Positions 1 through 9,211 of a DNA stretch of 64,000 nt are shown here, in pieces (the stretch's first letter is position 1; every line of letters begins with the position of its first letter). The notes beneath the pieces were generated by a model. It made no database searches and was not told the origin of the DNA. It worked only from the letters and a program-made list of their open reading frames with translations. The stretch spans positions 62,001 to 126,000 of the forward strand of contig JAWKOL010000020.1 of the NCBI GenBank assembly GCA_041391225.1, read 5' to 3'. This DNA comes from RI-153 sp041391225. Its GTDB lineage: Bacteria; Chloroflexota; Anaerolineae; Caldilineales; Caldilineaceae. The position numbers and the translations under genes were made by a program.

Positions 1-69
1 AGTCCGACTTCTCTCCAGAGAGGATCAACCTCAAAGCATACAGAAGTCGGACTTTTCGCAGTAGAGTCA
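1..69. repeat. Palindromic repeat family R2, left-truncated copy
   Basis: The inner arms are AGTCCGACTTCTCTC and its near-complement ending GAAGTCGGACTTTT. The outer tail GCAGTAGAGTCA matches the ends of the fuller copy at 60006-60108. The left outer arm is cut off by the window edge. The tail contains the TGA stop codon (67-69 on the minus strand) of the adjacent transglycosylase gene. Confidence 0.8.
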
Positions 70-2681
70 CCGATACAACCGATTGTAGTGATAGTAGTGC
101 GAAAGAATGCGCTGCACGTAGAGACGCGGTTCAGAGAGGGTCATCAACTCCACCCTCAACGTTTCGTCGCCGCCGGCGAGGTCGAGCCAGGTGCGGGCGT
201 TGCCAGGGCCGGCGTTGTAGCCGGTGAGGGCGGCGGCCAGGCTGCCGTCCACGTAGTCGCGCACCCAATCCAGGTAGAAGACGCCGAAACGCACGTTGAT
301 GTAGGGCCGGTAGATCAGGGCGTTGGTGTAGTTGGGGAAGTTGAGACGCCCGGCGATTTCGGCCCCGGTGGTGGGGATGATCTGCGCCAGTCCTTGGGCG
401 GCGGCGTAGGAGCGGGCGCCTTCCTCGAAGAGACTTTCCTGGCGGATCAGGCTGTAGAAGAGCAGCGGATCGATGCCGAATTCGGTGCTTTCGCGGGTCA
501 CCAGTTCCTCGAAGTGGACGGGATAGGCGATGCGCTGAATGAACGACGGGGTGTCCTCCACCAACCGCGCCCCGCTCATGGACATCAACCGCGTGGACAC
601 GTTGATCGCCAGGCCGTATGTCCCTAGATCCTCGAAGTGAAGCGCCAGCGCATAGAGCGCGTGGGCGTTGTCATATCGGTTGGCTACCCGTTGCAAGAGC
701 GCTAGCGCCTCGCCGCGCCGATCCAGCCGCAGCAGCATCTCCCCATTGCGCAGATCCACATCGTTTGCCACATCCGCAGGCAAAGTAGACAACGTCGCCG
801 CGGGTACACCGATGCGCTCGGCCAGCCACGCTTCGGCGAACGTCTGGCTGCCGTCGTCACCCGCCGGTGTGGACGCAGGACTGGACAGCGCCGCCACGTT
901 GCGGAAGATAGCGGTGTTGTGGCTGTCGTCGAGCAGCGCCTGCCCGGCGAGGACGCCGTAGTAGGTGTCGGGTTCGCGGTCGATCAACGCCCGCCATTGC
1001 GCAGCGGCGTTTTCGGCGTCACCTTGGGCGGCGTAGGCGCGGCCTAGCCAGTAGGCGGCGGCCTGTGGTGTGGATTCGGGGTAGTCGTTTTGCAGGCGGC
1101 TGAAGCTGAGGATGGCCTGTGTGTACAGTTTGTTGGTCATCGAGCCGATGCCCAGCACGTAGAGCGCCCGCGGCGCGCGTTCGCTGGCGGGGAAGCCGTC
1201 GACCAGAGCGAAGAAGTCGACGGCGGCTTCAATGGCGTTGTCTGCGCTGATGGCCGAGAGCGCGCTGCGCCAGAGCGCCTCCGCGGCCAGGGGATCGCTG
1301 GGGTATTCGCGGGCGAAGGTGCGGTAGAGCCGTCGCCCGTCGGTGTCGTCACCACTCAGGATGGCCAGCCGCGCCTGGTCGAGTTTCACAGCACCGAAAC
1401 AGGCACAGGACGGATATTCAGCGAGGACGCGCTCGAAGAATGCGCTCGCTTCGGCGAAGTTCCCCAGATCGAGATGCGCCAGCCCGATGCCGTGCAATGC
1501 CTCGCCCACCCTGGGATCAGACGGGTTCTCGGCGATGAAGCTGTCGAAGGCGCTGATGGCGGGGATCGTCGACCCGGCGGCCAGGTTGATCGAGCCGCGC
1601 AGGAAGAGATCCACGACCACGCCGCGTTCCACCAGCGCCGCCAAAGACGGATGCGCGGCCGCGCTGGGCGCCTGTTCGGTGAGGACAGCCTGCCAGCGCG
1701 CCACGGCTTCGGCGTCGTTGCCCGCTTCGGCGTAAGCGGTCCCTGCGCGGGCGCCGATGGTGGTGCGGTAGCCAGGATTCACGGCGAAGGAAAGGATCTG
1801 ATCGTAGACCGCGGCGGCGTCGCCCCATCTGCCCGCGCTCTCCAGCATCGACGCCTGCCGCTCCAGCAAACCAGCCAGCGTGGAATTGTCACCGGCGGAC
1901 GCAGCGGCGCGGCCGTAAGCGTCGGCGGCGTTGCTGACATTGCCGGCGGCCTGGTAGGTCTCGCCGATCAACTCGGAAGATGGCAGGCTGAGGTTTGGGC
2001 AGCGTTGAGGAAGGTGGAATAGGCGGCGGCGGCTTCGTCGGCGGTGCCGCGCCCAGGCCGCCCAGCGCCTCACCGTGCAGGAACGTGGCGTCGAGACGGC
2101 GCGGATCATCCGCAGGTAGGCCGGCGTCTGCATCGAAGAGATCGAGTGTGGTCAACGCCTGCGAAGTTGTTCGAAAGATAGACCTACCAGCCGGTAGCGC
2201 GTCCAGCTTCTGTTCGGCGCTGCTGCCTGCGTCGGCCAGCACGGCGGAAAGCAGCGACTGTTCTCGACGTATAGCTCAGGCGTGCAGATGCGCGCCTCGG
2301 CGAGTTCGTCTTCGGGCGAGTGGCCGGGTGAAGGTTGCGGTGTCGCAGTGAATGTCACCGTGGGCGTGGGTAGGCGGCGGTTCCACAGCAGCGACTTCGG
2401 CGGCGCGGCCAGCAGTCTGGCTTTCCACCGGCGCGGCTTGCGTCGCCGTGATGGGCTGGTCTGCGGCGGGCTGCGCTGTGGACGAAAGTAGGCATCAACG
2501 CCTGGGCGGCGCGGTTTTCTGTGGGTATGGGCAGCGTCACCGGCTCGGCAGCGGACATGTCGGCTGCGGTGCGATCCCCGCACACCTGGGATGTCACCAG
2601 CAGCGTCAGGCCAGCACAAGCAGCGCCAACCACCCATCGGAATATCGGCAAGTAGTTCAAGAGTCGATCCATGTTTGTCAT
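67..2681 (-). CDS. Lytic murein transglycosylase (Slt family) with TPR-like repeats, N-terminal third frameshifted
   Basis: Likely a periplasmic or surface enzyme that cleaves peptidoglycan between MurNAc and GlcNAc. The clean open frame covers 67-2133. It has many TPR-like helical repeats followed by a C-terminal SLT domain. The catalytic Glu lies in RQESLFEEGA, followed by AAQGLAQIIPTTG and ALTGYNAGPGN, the standard Slt signature. The apparent N-terminus of that frame (Arg-rich) is not authentic. Upstream, other minus frames carry the true start at 2681 (MTNMDRLLNYLPIF, then a hydrophobic segment reading VVGAACAGLTLLVTSQVCG, a signal peptide or possible lipobox) and a middle part with GLPADDPRRLDATFLHGEAL. 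At least three frame changes between about 1990 and 2500 join them. These are probably sequence errors. The stop codon lies in repeat R2. Confidence 0.85.
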
Positions 2682-3064
2682 TATCCGTACTGCTGTCCAA
2701 GTCTGTCAAGCAGTGGCGTTTCGGTAGGGTGCTGTGACTTTGGTGCGTGTAGCAGTAAAGTCTACGAGCTTTTCATTGGGAAGACTTTCGTCTTTCAACC
2801 ATTCTGCACCAGCGTCGCACAATAGACGCTCAGTTGCTGTGCTTGACCTGCTTCGACCGGTGATTGATGTACTGACGACCAACGCCAGACGATAGGCGAC
2901 GCCGCTGAGGACAGCGGGACGGCATCGCCGCGCCCGAGTGAACGCAACATTGGTGCGTTCACTCCGCCCACCAGTACACGCACCACGCACCACTTTGTCC
3001 TCCTCCCCGCTATGCTATCATGGCGACAATTTGAGCCATCCACGATCATTCCCTGACGCAAACC
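2682..3064. other. Intergenic region between divergent transglycosylase and gatB, with a 9-bp inverted repeat
   Basis: About 380 bp with no supported gene. An inverted repeat GTGAACGCA-N7-TGCGTTCAC lies at 2938-2962. A TACACGCACCACGCACC tract near 2972-2992 resembles the arm of the hairpin at 59324-59446. Promoters for both flanking divergent genes should lie here, but no convincing -35/-10 pair was identified. Confidence 0.4.
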
Positions 3065-4554
3065 ATGACCGCTGTGCAAGAATCTCAGAAATACCAGGTG
3101 TGGTGGGCATGGAAGTACACGCCCAACTCCTCACCCGCACCAAGATGTTCTGCCGTTGCAGCACCGACTACCAGGGCGCACCGCCCAACACGCACACCTG
3201 CCCCACCTGCCTGGGCCTGCCCGGCGCCATGCCGGTGATCAACCGCGCCGCGGTAGAGGCGACGATCAAGACGGGTCTGGCGCTTAACTGCCGTATCGCG
3301 GAGACGGCTGTCTTCGCGCGCAAGAACTATCACTACCCCGATCTGCCCAAAGGCTACCAGATTTCGCAGTACGAGCTGCCCCTGTGCGTGGACGGCTGGA
3401 TCGAGGTCGATCTGCCCGACGGCAGCAGCAAGCGCATCCGCATTCACCGCGCCCACCTGGAAGAGGACACGGGAAAGAACGTCCACGAAGGCGGCTACAC
3501 GCTGGTGGATCTCAACCGCGCCGGGATGCCCTTGCTCGAAATCGTCACCGAAGCGGACATCGCCAGCCCCGAAGAAGCGTACGCCTTCCTCACCAAGTTG
3601 CGCACGATCCTGCGCTACCTGGGCGTTAACAGCGGTGACATGGAAAAAGGCGCCATGCGCTGCGAACCCAACATCAGCGTGCGCACCGCGGATCAGGCCG
3701 CCCGCGGCGAATACGGCGCCAAAGTCGAGGTAAAGAACCTCAACAGCTTCCGCGCCGTGCGCGGCGCGATTGCCTACGAGCAGATCCGCCAGGCCCGCGT
3801 CCTCGAAGACGGGGGCAGCGTGAAGCAAGTCAACATGGGGTGGGACGAAAACGCACAGCGCACCGTCCTCCAGCGCAGCAAGGAAAGCTCTGAGGACTAT
3901 CGCTACTTCCCCGAGCCTGATCTGCCGCCGCTGGTGGTGATGCAGCCGTGGATCGATGAGATCCGCGCCACGCTGCCCGAACTCCCCGACGCTCGCCGCG
4001 CCCGCTACGAAGCCGACTGGGGCGTGCGCCGCGTCGACGCCGACATTCTCACCAGCGAGATGCAGGTGGCCGACTTCTTCGAGCAGGCGGTGGCCGCCTA
4101 CGGAACCGGCGTCGACCGGCCGCAGCGTGTGGTCAACTGGATCACCGGCGAACTTTTCCGCCTGATCTACGCCGCCGGCGACGCCCAGGATCTGCGTCAG
4201 ATCGCGGATCTGCCCATCCGCCCCGCGCAGTTGGCGGCGCTGCTGCGCCTGGTGGACGAGAAGACCATCAACCTCACCATTGCCAAGAAGGTGCTGGAGA
4301 TGATGGCCGAGCAGGGCGAAGATCCCGGCGTCATCGTGGAGCGGCAGGGCTGGGCCTTGGTCAGTGACACATCGGTGATCGATGCCGCCATCCAGGCCAT
4401 CCTCGACGCCAACCCCGACGAACTCACCCGCTACCGCGGCGGCGAAGAGAAGCTTTTCGGCTTCTTCATGGGCCAGACCATGCGCGCCACCAAAGGCCAG
4501 GGCGATCCGCAAATGGTGAAGCAGCGGCTGCAGGAGATGCTGCGGGGCGAATGA
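3065..4554 (+). CDS. gatB: Asp/Glu-tRNA(Asn/Gln) amidotransferase subunit GatB (one-base frameshift near 3100)
   Basis: GatB is the tRNA-binding, Gln/Asn-forming subunit of the GatCAB amidotransferase, which converts misacylated Glu-tRNA(Gln) or Asp-tRNA(Asn). The zinc-site cysteines FCRC and CPTC are visible, as are the family signature YPDLPKGYQISQYE, GKNVHEGG and a C-terminal YqeY-like tail. The uninterrupted frame starts with GMEVHAQLLT at ATG 3109. The natural N-terminus (ATG 3065, MTAVQESQKYQV) is in another frame. Adding one G in CAGGTGTGG near 3100 gives the expected VVVGMEVHAQ. Because gatB is normally essential, a sequence error is likelier than inactivation. gatA and gatC are not in the window. 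Confidence 0.95.
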
Positions 4555-4568
4555 GCGGGGGAAGAAAT

Positions 4569-4637
4569 GAATGATGAATAAAGAAAGGGCAGTGTTTGTT
4601 TCGTCAACAAACACTGCCCTTTCTTTATTCATCATTC
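4569..4637. terminator. Perfect 32-bp inverted repeat between convergent genes
   Basis: The left arm 4569-4600 (starts GAATGATGAATAAAG) and right arm 4606-4637 are perfectly complementary around a 5-nt TCGTC loop. It lies 14 bp after the gatB stop and 13 bp before the stop of the convergent SIMPL gene, so a bidirectional terminator role is likely. The outer sequence GAATGATGAATAAAG recurs at 20157. Confidence 0.75.
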
Positions 4638-4650
4638 TTGTTGCTTGGAA

Positions 4651-5445
4651 CTACTCAGCGCCCTGCAATTGGTATGTGATCTGCAACTGCATGGTCATCT
4701 TGAGTTGGCCGGGGGCGATAGGACCAGCACCGCCGCCGCCCAGGCCCTCGCGGGCCGCTGCGGCGAAGTTGCCGCCGAAGTAGCCGCCGCCCTGACCGAT
4801 GACTTCGCTGATGCTCACCACGCCGCCCACCGTTGTCCCAGTGAGGCCGGCCAGTTCTTCGGCCTTGATGCGGGCGTTTTCCACGGCCTTCTGGCGCGCT
4901 TCGGCCTCGATCACCGTCGGGTCGCTCAGGCTGAAGTTGACGCCGTAGATGTTGTTCGCGCCGGCCTGAATCGCCGCATCCAGCACGCCCTCGATGTTCT
5001 CCAGATCGCGGATCGTCACCTGCACGTTGTTGCTCACGTGGTAGCGGACCTGTTCCGCGTTGCCGGGGCCTTCAGATTCCATGGGCATCGGGCTGTTGAA
5101 GTTGCGCTCGGCCCAGATGTTGAAGCCGCTGGTCTGCAAGTCTTCTTCGGCGACGCCAGCCTCCTGCAAGGCGGCGATCACAGCGTCCATCATCTCACGT
5201 GCTTCGGAGACGGCGTCCTGTACCGACGGCTCCACAACTTCGACGCCGATGGTGGTGTTGGCGATGTCAGGCTCGATGGTGACGCTGCCTTCGCCGACCA
5301 CGGTGACAGTGCCGGGTGTGGCAGTGATGTCCTGGGCCTGGGCGATGGCGGGGCCGAAGCCAATCTGCGACACCACGAGCGCCGCGATCAACACCACAGC
5401 GGCCACAACGGAAGAAAGGCTGACAATTCTCTTACTCTGCAACAT
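4651..5445 (-). CDS. SIMPL domain-containing (DUF541) secreted protein
   Basis: 264 residues. The N-terminus has a Sec signal or membrane anchor (positively charged start, then VVAAVVLIAALVVSQIG, with a plausible AQA cleavage site). The SIMPL/DUF541 fold follows: GTVTVVGEGSVTIEPDIA at the start, the ANNIYGVNFSLSDP segment and KAVENARIKAEELAGLTG. Family members (BP26/YggE/Irak1-binding-like) are periplasmic or outer-surface proteins of uncertain function, some linked to oxidative-stress protection. A Gly-rich stretch (GGGGAGP) precedes the C-terminus. Convergent with gatB across a strong hairpin; no operon partner is evident. Confidence 0.88.
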   Translation of the reverse strand: MLQSKRIVSLSSVVAAVVLIAALVVSQIGFGPAIAQAQDITATPGTVTVVGEGSVTIEPDIANTTIGVEVVEPSVQDAVSEAREMMDAVIAALQEAGVAEEDLQTSGFNIWAERNFNSPMPMESEGPGNAEQVRYHVSNNVQVTIRDLENIEGVLDAAIQAGANNIYGVNFSLSDPTVIEAEARQKAVENARIKAEELAGLTGTTVGGVVSISEVIGQGGGYFGGNFAAAAREGLGGGGAGPIAPGQLKMTMQLQITYQLQGAE

Positions 5446-5582
5446 GGTAGAAACTCCTTCGTCTCAATCTTTGGGGGATTTCCCACGGCGCACCGTGCGC
5501 CGCTGTGATCCCAGACGAAGGCAGTCATCGGAATGTTCCGCATGTTGTTGCAGATACGTCAAGTTTACATCTTTTGTTGTAG

Positions 5583-6041
5583 TTACTTCTTAAACCGCAT
5601 CGCCTCACGGCTGGCATGGCCGTCGAAGTAGCCGATCCAGCCGCGCAGGCTGAATTCTTTGATGTCATTGTGGAAGACTTTGCTGTCGAGCGTCACGCCG
5701 TCGGCCTGAAATTGCTTAACCAGATCGAGGGTTTGGCCGCGCACGATGCTAAATGCCTCACGTAGTCTGTCGATGTCCAACGCTTCTTGGGGCTGGTAAC
5801 TGTCGTACTCGTCCGTTGTCAGCGGCTCGCCTTTGAGGACGCCGAGGCGATGCTGCCCCCAGCGTTCGATGCCGATGATGTGCCGCGCCAGTTTGCGGTT
5901 TTCCGCCGTGTCGGCAGCACCGTCCATGCGCGCCAGGACGGTCGCCTGTCCTTTCTGCAACTGCGCAATCGCCGAGTCATAGGTCATGTTGCGGCTGGAG
6001 CGCTCCAGCACAACCCGCAGAATGGTTCCAACAACGCTCAT
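5583..6041 (-). CDS. DinB-like four-helix-bundle protein
   Basis: 152 residues, all-helical in appearance. ARHIIGIERWGQHRL and GYFDGHASREAMRF supply the His residues expected of the DinB/YfiT metal-binding bundle. Family members include thiol transferases and uncharacterised stress proteins, and the substrate cannot be read from sequence. The start at 6041 is the longest; an internal Met (MTYDSAIAQL, near 5987) is an alternative. It stands alone, 141 bp upstream (5') of the SIMPL gene in the same orientation. Confidence 0.65.
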   Translation of the reverse strand: MSVVGTILRVVLERSSRNMTYDSAIAQLQKGQATVLARMDGAADTAENRKLARHIIGIERWGQHRLGVLKGEPLTTDEYDSYQPQEALDIDRLREAFSIVRGQTLDLVKQFQADGVTLDSKVFHNDIKEFSLRGWIGYFDGHASREAMRFKK

Positions 6042-6397
6042 GATTGGGTCCTTGTGATTGGAAATTCGTGATTGGTGATTCTTGATTGGGGCAGAAGTGC
6101 GATCGCCTCTTGCTTTTCATTCAACGATGATAGACGTATTCTCGCACTTCTTTGGTGATGGGGTAGTGCAACTTGTTCCAATCGGTGGCTCAATGCCCAA
6201 CGCCATCGGCTCAAGGACATCAACAAGCAACCACTCACTGACGAACCGGCAGAACCATTCACCAATCACGAATCACCAATCCCTACGAACACGCCCCCGC
6301 ACAATCCGATCTTTTTGGGCACCCATGACCACAGACAATCCTGTCTTGGAGATGCGCGACCTGCGACGCCGGTCTGCGCGTCCTCATCAGTTTTATG
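6042..6397. repeat. Intergenic region with dispersed inverted GTGATTGG-type repeats
   Basis: About 356 bp. GTGATTGGAAATTCGTGATT near 6053 and its near-complement AATCACGAATCACCAATC near 6263 form inverted arms about 180 bp apart. A second inverted pair, AAGTGCGA/TCGCACTT, lies inside. The rest holds only the short gene remnant described at 6325. Confidence 0.5.
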
Positions 6398-6405
6398 TCA
6401 GGTAG
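6325..6405 (+). pseudogene. Possible 5' remnant of an ABC-transporter ATPase gene
   Basis: A 26-codon reading frame beginning MTTDNPVLEMRDLRRR resembles the first residues of peptide or multidrug ABC ATPases (VLEMRDLRV). It then runs into a stop without a Walker A motif. Its 3' end overlaps the convergent iron-transport ATPase gene. It looks like a remnant left by deletion or recombination, but chance resemblance is possible over this length. Confidence 0.3.
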
Positions 6406-7486
6406 TTACCGGAGCAGACACGCTGCGTTCGCGATGCGGGTATGCCGATGCCGCTTCAGGCACGGTGAGCCGCACCCCTTCCCCAACAGCCCAAGACGCG
6501 TGCGGGCGTGTGCGCACCACGACCTGTGAGCCGTCTTGCAGCCGCACCTGTAGTTGAAGATCATGCCCCAAAAAGACAATCTCTTCGATGCGGTGTTCTG
6601 CATCTGGATCGAGAAAGGGCGTAATCGACTCGGGCCGGATCATCACGTCGACGGCGCCTCGCTGCGCGGTGACGAGTGGCAGCTTGCCCAATGCGCAGTC
6701 GACGGTGTCACCGTGGGCGATGCCGGGCAACAGGTTCGCCTCGCCCACGAAGGTGGCCACCGCCTGGTTGACAGGACGCAGATAGATGTCGAGCGGCGCC
6801 CCCACCTGCACAAAATTACCATCGAACATCACCACCACCAGATCGGCCAGACTCAACGCTTCCTGCTGATCATGGGTCACCAGGACGGTGGTGGCGCCCA
6901 GGCGCTTTACCAGCGACCGCACTTCGCTGCGCATCTGCACGCGCAGAGTGGCATCCAGGTTGGAGAAAGGCTCGTCCATCAAGAGGACGGCGGGTTCCGC
7001 GGCCAAAGATCGGGCCAACGCCACACGCTGCTGTTGCCCACCGGAGAGTTGATGGGGATAGCGGGCCGCCATGTCGTTCAGGCCCACCAGCGCCATCATC
7101 TCATCCTCGCGGCGGGCGCGATCTGCTTTGGACCACCCGCGCAGGCCATACCCGATGTTGGCGCGGATGTCCAGATGCGGAAAGAGTGCATAGTCCTGAA
7201 AGATCATGCCGATGCGCCGATCTTCCGGCTCAACCCAACGTCCAGCCCCCGCCACAAGCTGCCCATTGATCAAAATATCGCCGCTATCGGGCTTTTCGAG
7301 GCCGGCAATCAGGCGCAGCGTCGTGGTTTTGCCGCAGCCGCTCGGCCCAAGCAGCGCCACCAACGTCCCCGGCGCGACGGTCAGGGAAGAATCTTTCACC
7401 GCTCGGGTTTTGCCGTATGCTTTGCGTACCTGGCGCAGTGTGATGGCGGGGTGGAGCATTTCGGATGCGGTGTGCGTGCCGTTCAA
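6398..7486 (-). CDS. fbpC: Iron(III) ABC transporter, ATP-binding protein (FbpC/PotA-like)
   Basis: 362 residues. Cytoplasmic ATPase energising the neighbouring permease. Walker A is GPSGCGKTTT, the Q-loop is IFQDYALFPH, the signature is LSGGQQQR, Walker B is VLLMDEPFSNLD and the switch His is LVTHDQQEAL. A C-terminal TOBE-like extension (about residues 240-362) is typical of the CUT1/Fbp/Pot ATPases. The permease gene lies 11 bp upstream and the binding protein gene upstream of that, so the three form a minus-strand operon. Substrate assignment follows the binding protein. Confidence 0.88.
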   Translation of the reverse strand: MNGTHTASEMLHPAITLRQVRKAYGKTRAVKDSSLTVAPGTLVALLGPSGCGKTTTLRLIAGLEKPDSGDILINGQLVAGAGRWVEPEDRRIGMIFQDYALFPHLDIRANIGYGLRGWSKADRARREDEMMALVGLNDMAARYPHQLSGGQQQRVALARSLAAEPAVLLMDEPFSNLDATLRVQMRSEVRSLVKRLGATTVLVTHDQQEALSLADLVVVMFDGNFVQVGAPLDIYLRPVNQAVATFVGEANLLPGIAHGDTVDCALGKLPLVTAQRGAVDVMIRPESITPFLDPDAEHRIEEIVFLGHDLQLQVRLQDGSQVVVRTRPHASWAVGEGVRLTVPEAASAYPHRERSVSAPVTT

Positions 7487-7497
7487 AGATCACCGCC

Positions 7498-9189
7498 TCA
7501 CAGATCGGATGTTTGCTGCGGGGATCGACCGCTGATCCGCATCAACACAATTACCGGCACAAGACCGGCCAGCACGATGCTCAGCGAGGGGACGGCGGCT
7601 GCTTCCCAGAACCCTTCCGACGCCAGCAGATAAGCCCAGATGGCCAGCGTGTCCATGCCGAAAGGACGCAGCAGCAGCGTGATGGGGAGTTCCTTCATCA
7701 CGTCCACAAACACGAGCAACGCTGCGGTGAGCAGACCGCGACTCACAAGCGGCGCTTGAATCCGCACCAGCACACGCAGCGCCCCATCGCCCAGTGTCCG
7801 CGCCGCCTGTTCCAGGCTGGGCGTCACCGTCTCTAGGCTGGATTCCACACTGCCGTGCGCCACCGCCAGAAAACGAACACCAAACGCATAGGTCAGGCCG
7901 AGCAACGAGCCGGTGAGCAGCAGCCCCGCGCCGATACCCCAGGCGTGGGTTGCCCTATCCACGGCGGTGAGCGTCATCAGGATGCCCACACCGATCACCG
8001 CGCCGGGCATTGCATACCCCAACGTGGCCAGTCGTGTCCCCAACTTGCTCCACCAGCCACCACTCGTACGCGCCGAGTGGGCCAGAAGCAACGCCCAGAG
8101 CAACGTAGCAAACGCGGCCAGCAGCGCAATCGAGATCGTGGTGGTCATGTAGCGCTCGAAGGCGATGTTCAGCGTTCCACCGGGGCCTTGCTTGCGCCAT
8201 TCCTCCCAAGTCCACAGGCCAAGTTGTAGGACGGGCAGCAGGAACGCGGCACTCAGCACGCCGGTCAGCGCCAACGTCACCAACCGTCCGCGCACACCGG
8301 AGAGGACCACCGGCTCAGGGCGCGGCGCGTGTCCTCCTGTCTGTGTGTAGCGCGCCCCACCGCGCAAAGACCGTTCCACCAGGATCAGGCCCAACGTGAA
8401 GATACAAAGAAGCCCGGCCAGTTCCATTGCGGCCGAGCGGTTCATCATCCCTTCCCAAATTCGAAAAATCCCCTCGCTCAACGTGGGGTAATTGAAGAAG
8501 CGCACCGTGGCGAAATCGTTGAGTGACTCCATCATCGCCAGCGACATGCCGGCAACCAGAGCCGGACGCGACAGCGGCACAACCAGGCGCAAGAGCGCCT
8601 GTGTTCGGTTCAGGCCCATGGTGCGCGCTGCGTCGAAGGTGTAGGCCGACTGCGAACGAAAGGCCGTCCGCGCCAGCAGGTAGACGTAGGGATAGAGCGT
8701 CATCGTGAGCACCAGAATCGCGCTCCAGCCCGTATCGATCCTGGGGAACCAGACGTCCGCTCCAAACCAGCCGCGCAAAGCCGACTGCACCGGCCCGGCG
8801 AAATCGAAGGTGGCGACGTAGACGAAGGCCAGAATGTAGCTGGGCAAGGCCATCGGCAGCAGCAACGCCCAGTCGAAGAACCCACGCCCGGGGAAGCGGT
8901 AGGCTGTCACCAGCCAGGCCAACGTTGTACCGAGGACCAACGTCCCCGCGCCGACGCCCGCTACCAGTAGAACTGTGTTGCGGATCATCGTGGGCAGCAG
9001 CGTTGCCCAGAGATGGTCCCAGATCTCCTGGGTTGGGGTCAGCAATTCAAGCAGAACGACTGCCAGGGGCAGCACAACCAGCGCCGAAAGCACCAGGACA
9101 ACGACGTGCTGCCCCCGTATGCGCAGGTTTGGGGCAACGGAAACACTGCGGATGTTGCGAATGAACTGTGTGGCATTGTATGCAGTCAT
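7498..9189 (-). CDS. fbpB: Iron(III) ABC transporter, double-domain permease (FbpB-like)
   Basis: 563 residues with about 12 hydrophobic segments arranged as two tandem BPD_transp_1 domains. This is the usual architecture for Fbp/Sfu/Afu iron permeases. EAA-type loops are recognisable in DAARTMGLNRTQALLRLVVP (first half) and QAARTLGDGALRVLVRIQAP (second half). It lies between the binding protein gene (22 bp gap) and the ATPase gene (11 bp gap). Confidence 0.87.
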   Translation of the reverse strand: MTAYNATQFIRNIRSVSVAPNLRIRGQHVVVLVLSALVVLPLAVVLLELLTPTQEIWDHLWATLLPTMIRNTVLLVAGVGAGTLVLGTTLAWLVTAYRFPGRGFFDWALLLPMALPSYILAFVYVATFDFAGPVQSALRGWFGADVWFPRIDTGWSAILVLTMTLYPYVYLLARTAFRSQSAYTFDAARTMGLNRTQALLRLVVPLSRPALVAGMSLAMMESLNDFATVRFFNYPTLSEGIFRIWEGMMNRSAAMELAGLLCIFTLGLILVERSLRGGARYTQTGGHAPRPEPVVLSGVRGRLVTLALTGVLSAAFLLPVLQLGLWTWEEWRKQGPGGTLNIAFERYMTTTISIALLAAFATLLWALLLAHSARTSGGWWSKLGTRLATLGYAMPGAVIGVGILMTLTAVDRATHAWGIGAGLLLTGSLLGLTYAFGVRFLAVAHGSVESSLETVTPSLEQAARTLGDGALRVLVRIQAPLVSRGLLTAALLVFVDVMKELPITLLLRPFGMDTLAIWAYLLASEGFWEAAAVPSLSIVLAGLVPVIVLMRISGRSPQQTSDL

Positions 9190-9211
9190 CGAAAGTGCGC
9201 CTACTTACTTG

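Noticed and set aside
88..2022. Plus-strand open frames opposite the transglycosylase
   Set aside because: Their translations are low-complexity Arg/Gly/Ala-rich or antisense-like; the minus frame has clear TPR-like and SLT domains.
3085..4635. Long minus-strand open frame (516 codons) opposite gatB
   Set aside because: It is an antisense shadow in GC-rich sequence, rich in His/Gly/Ala with no motifs, whereas gatB has full family signatures.
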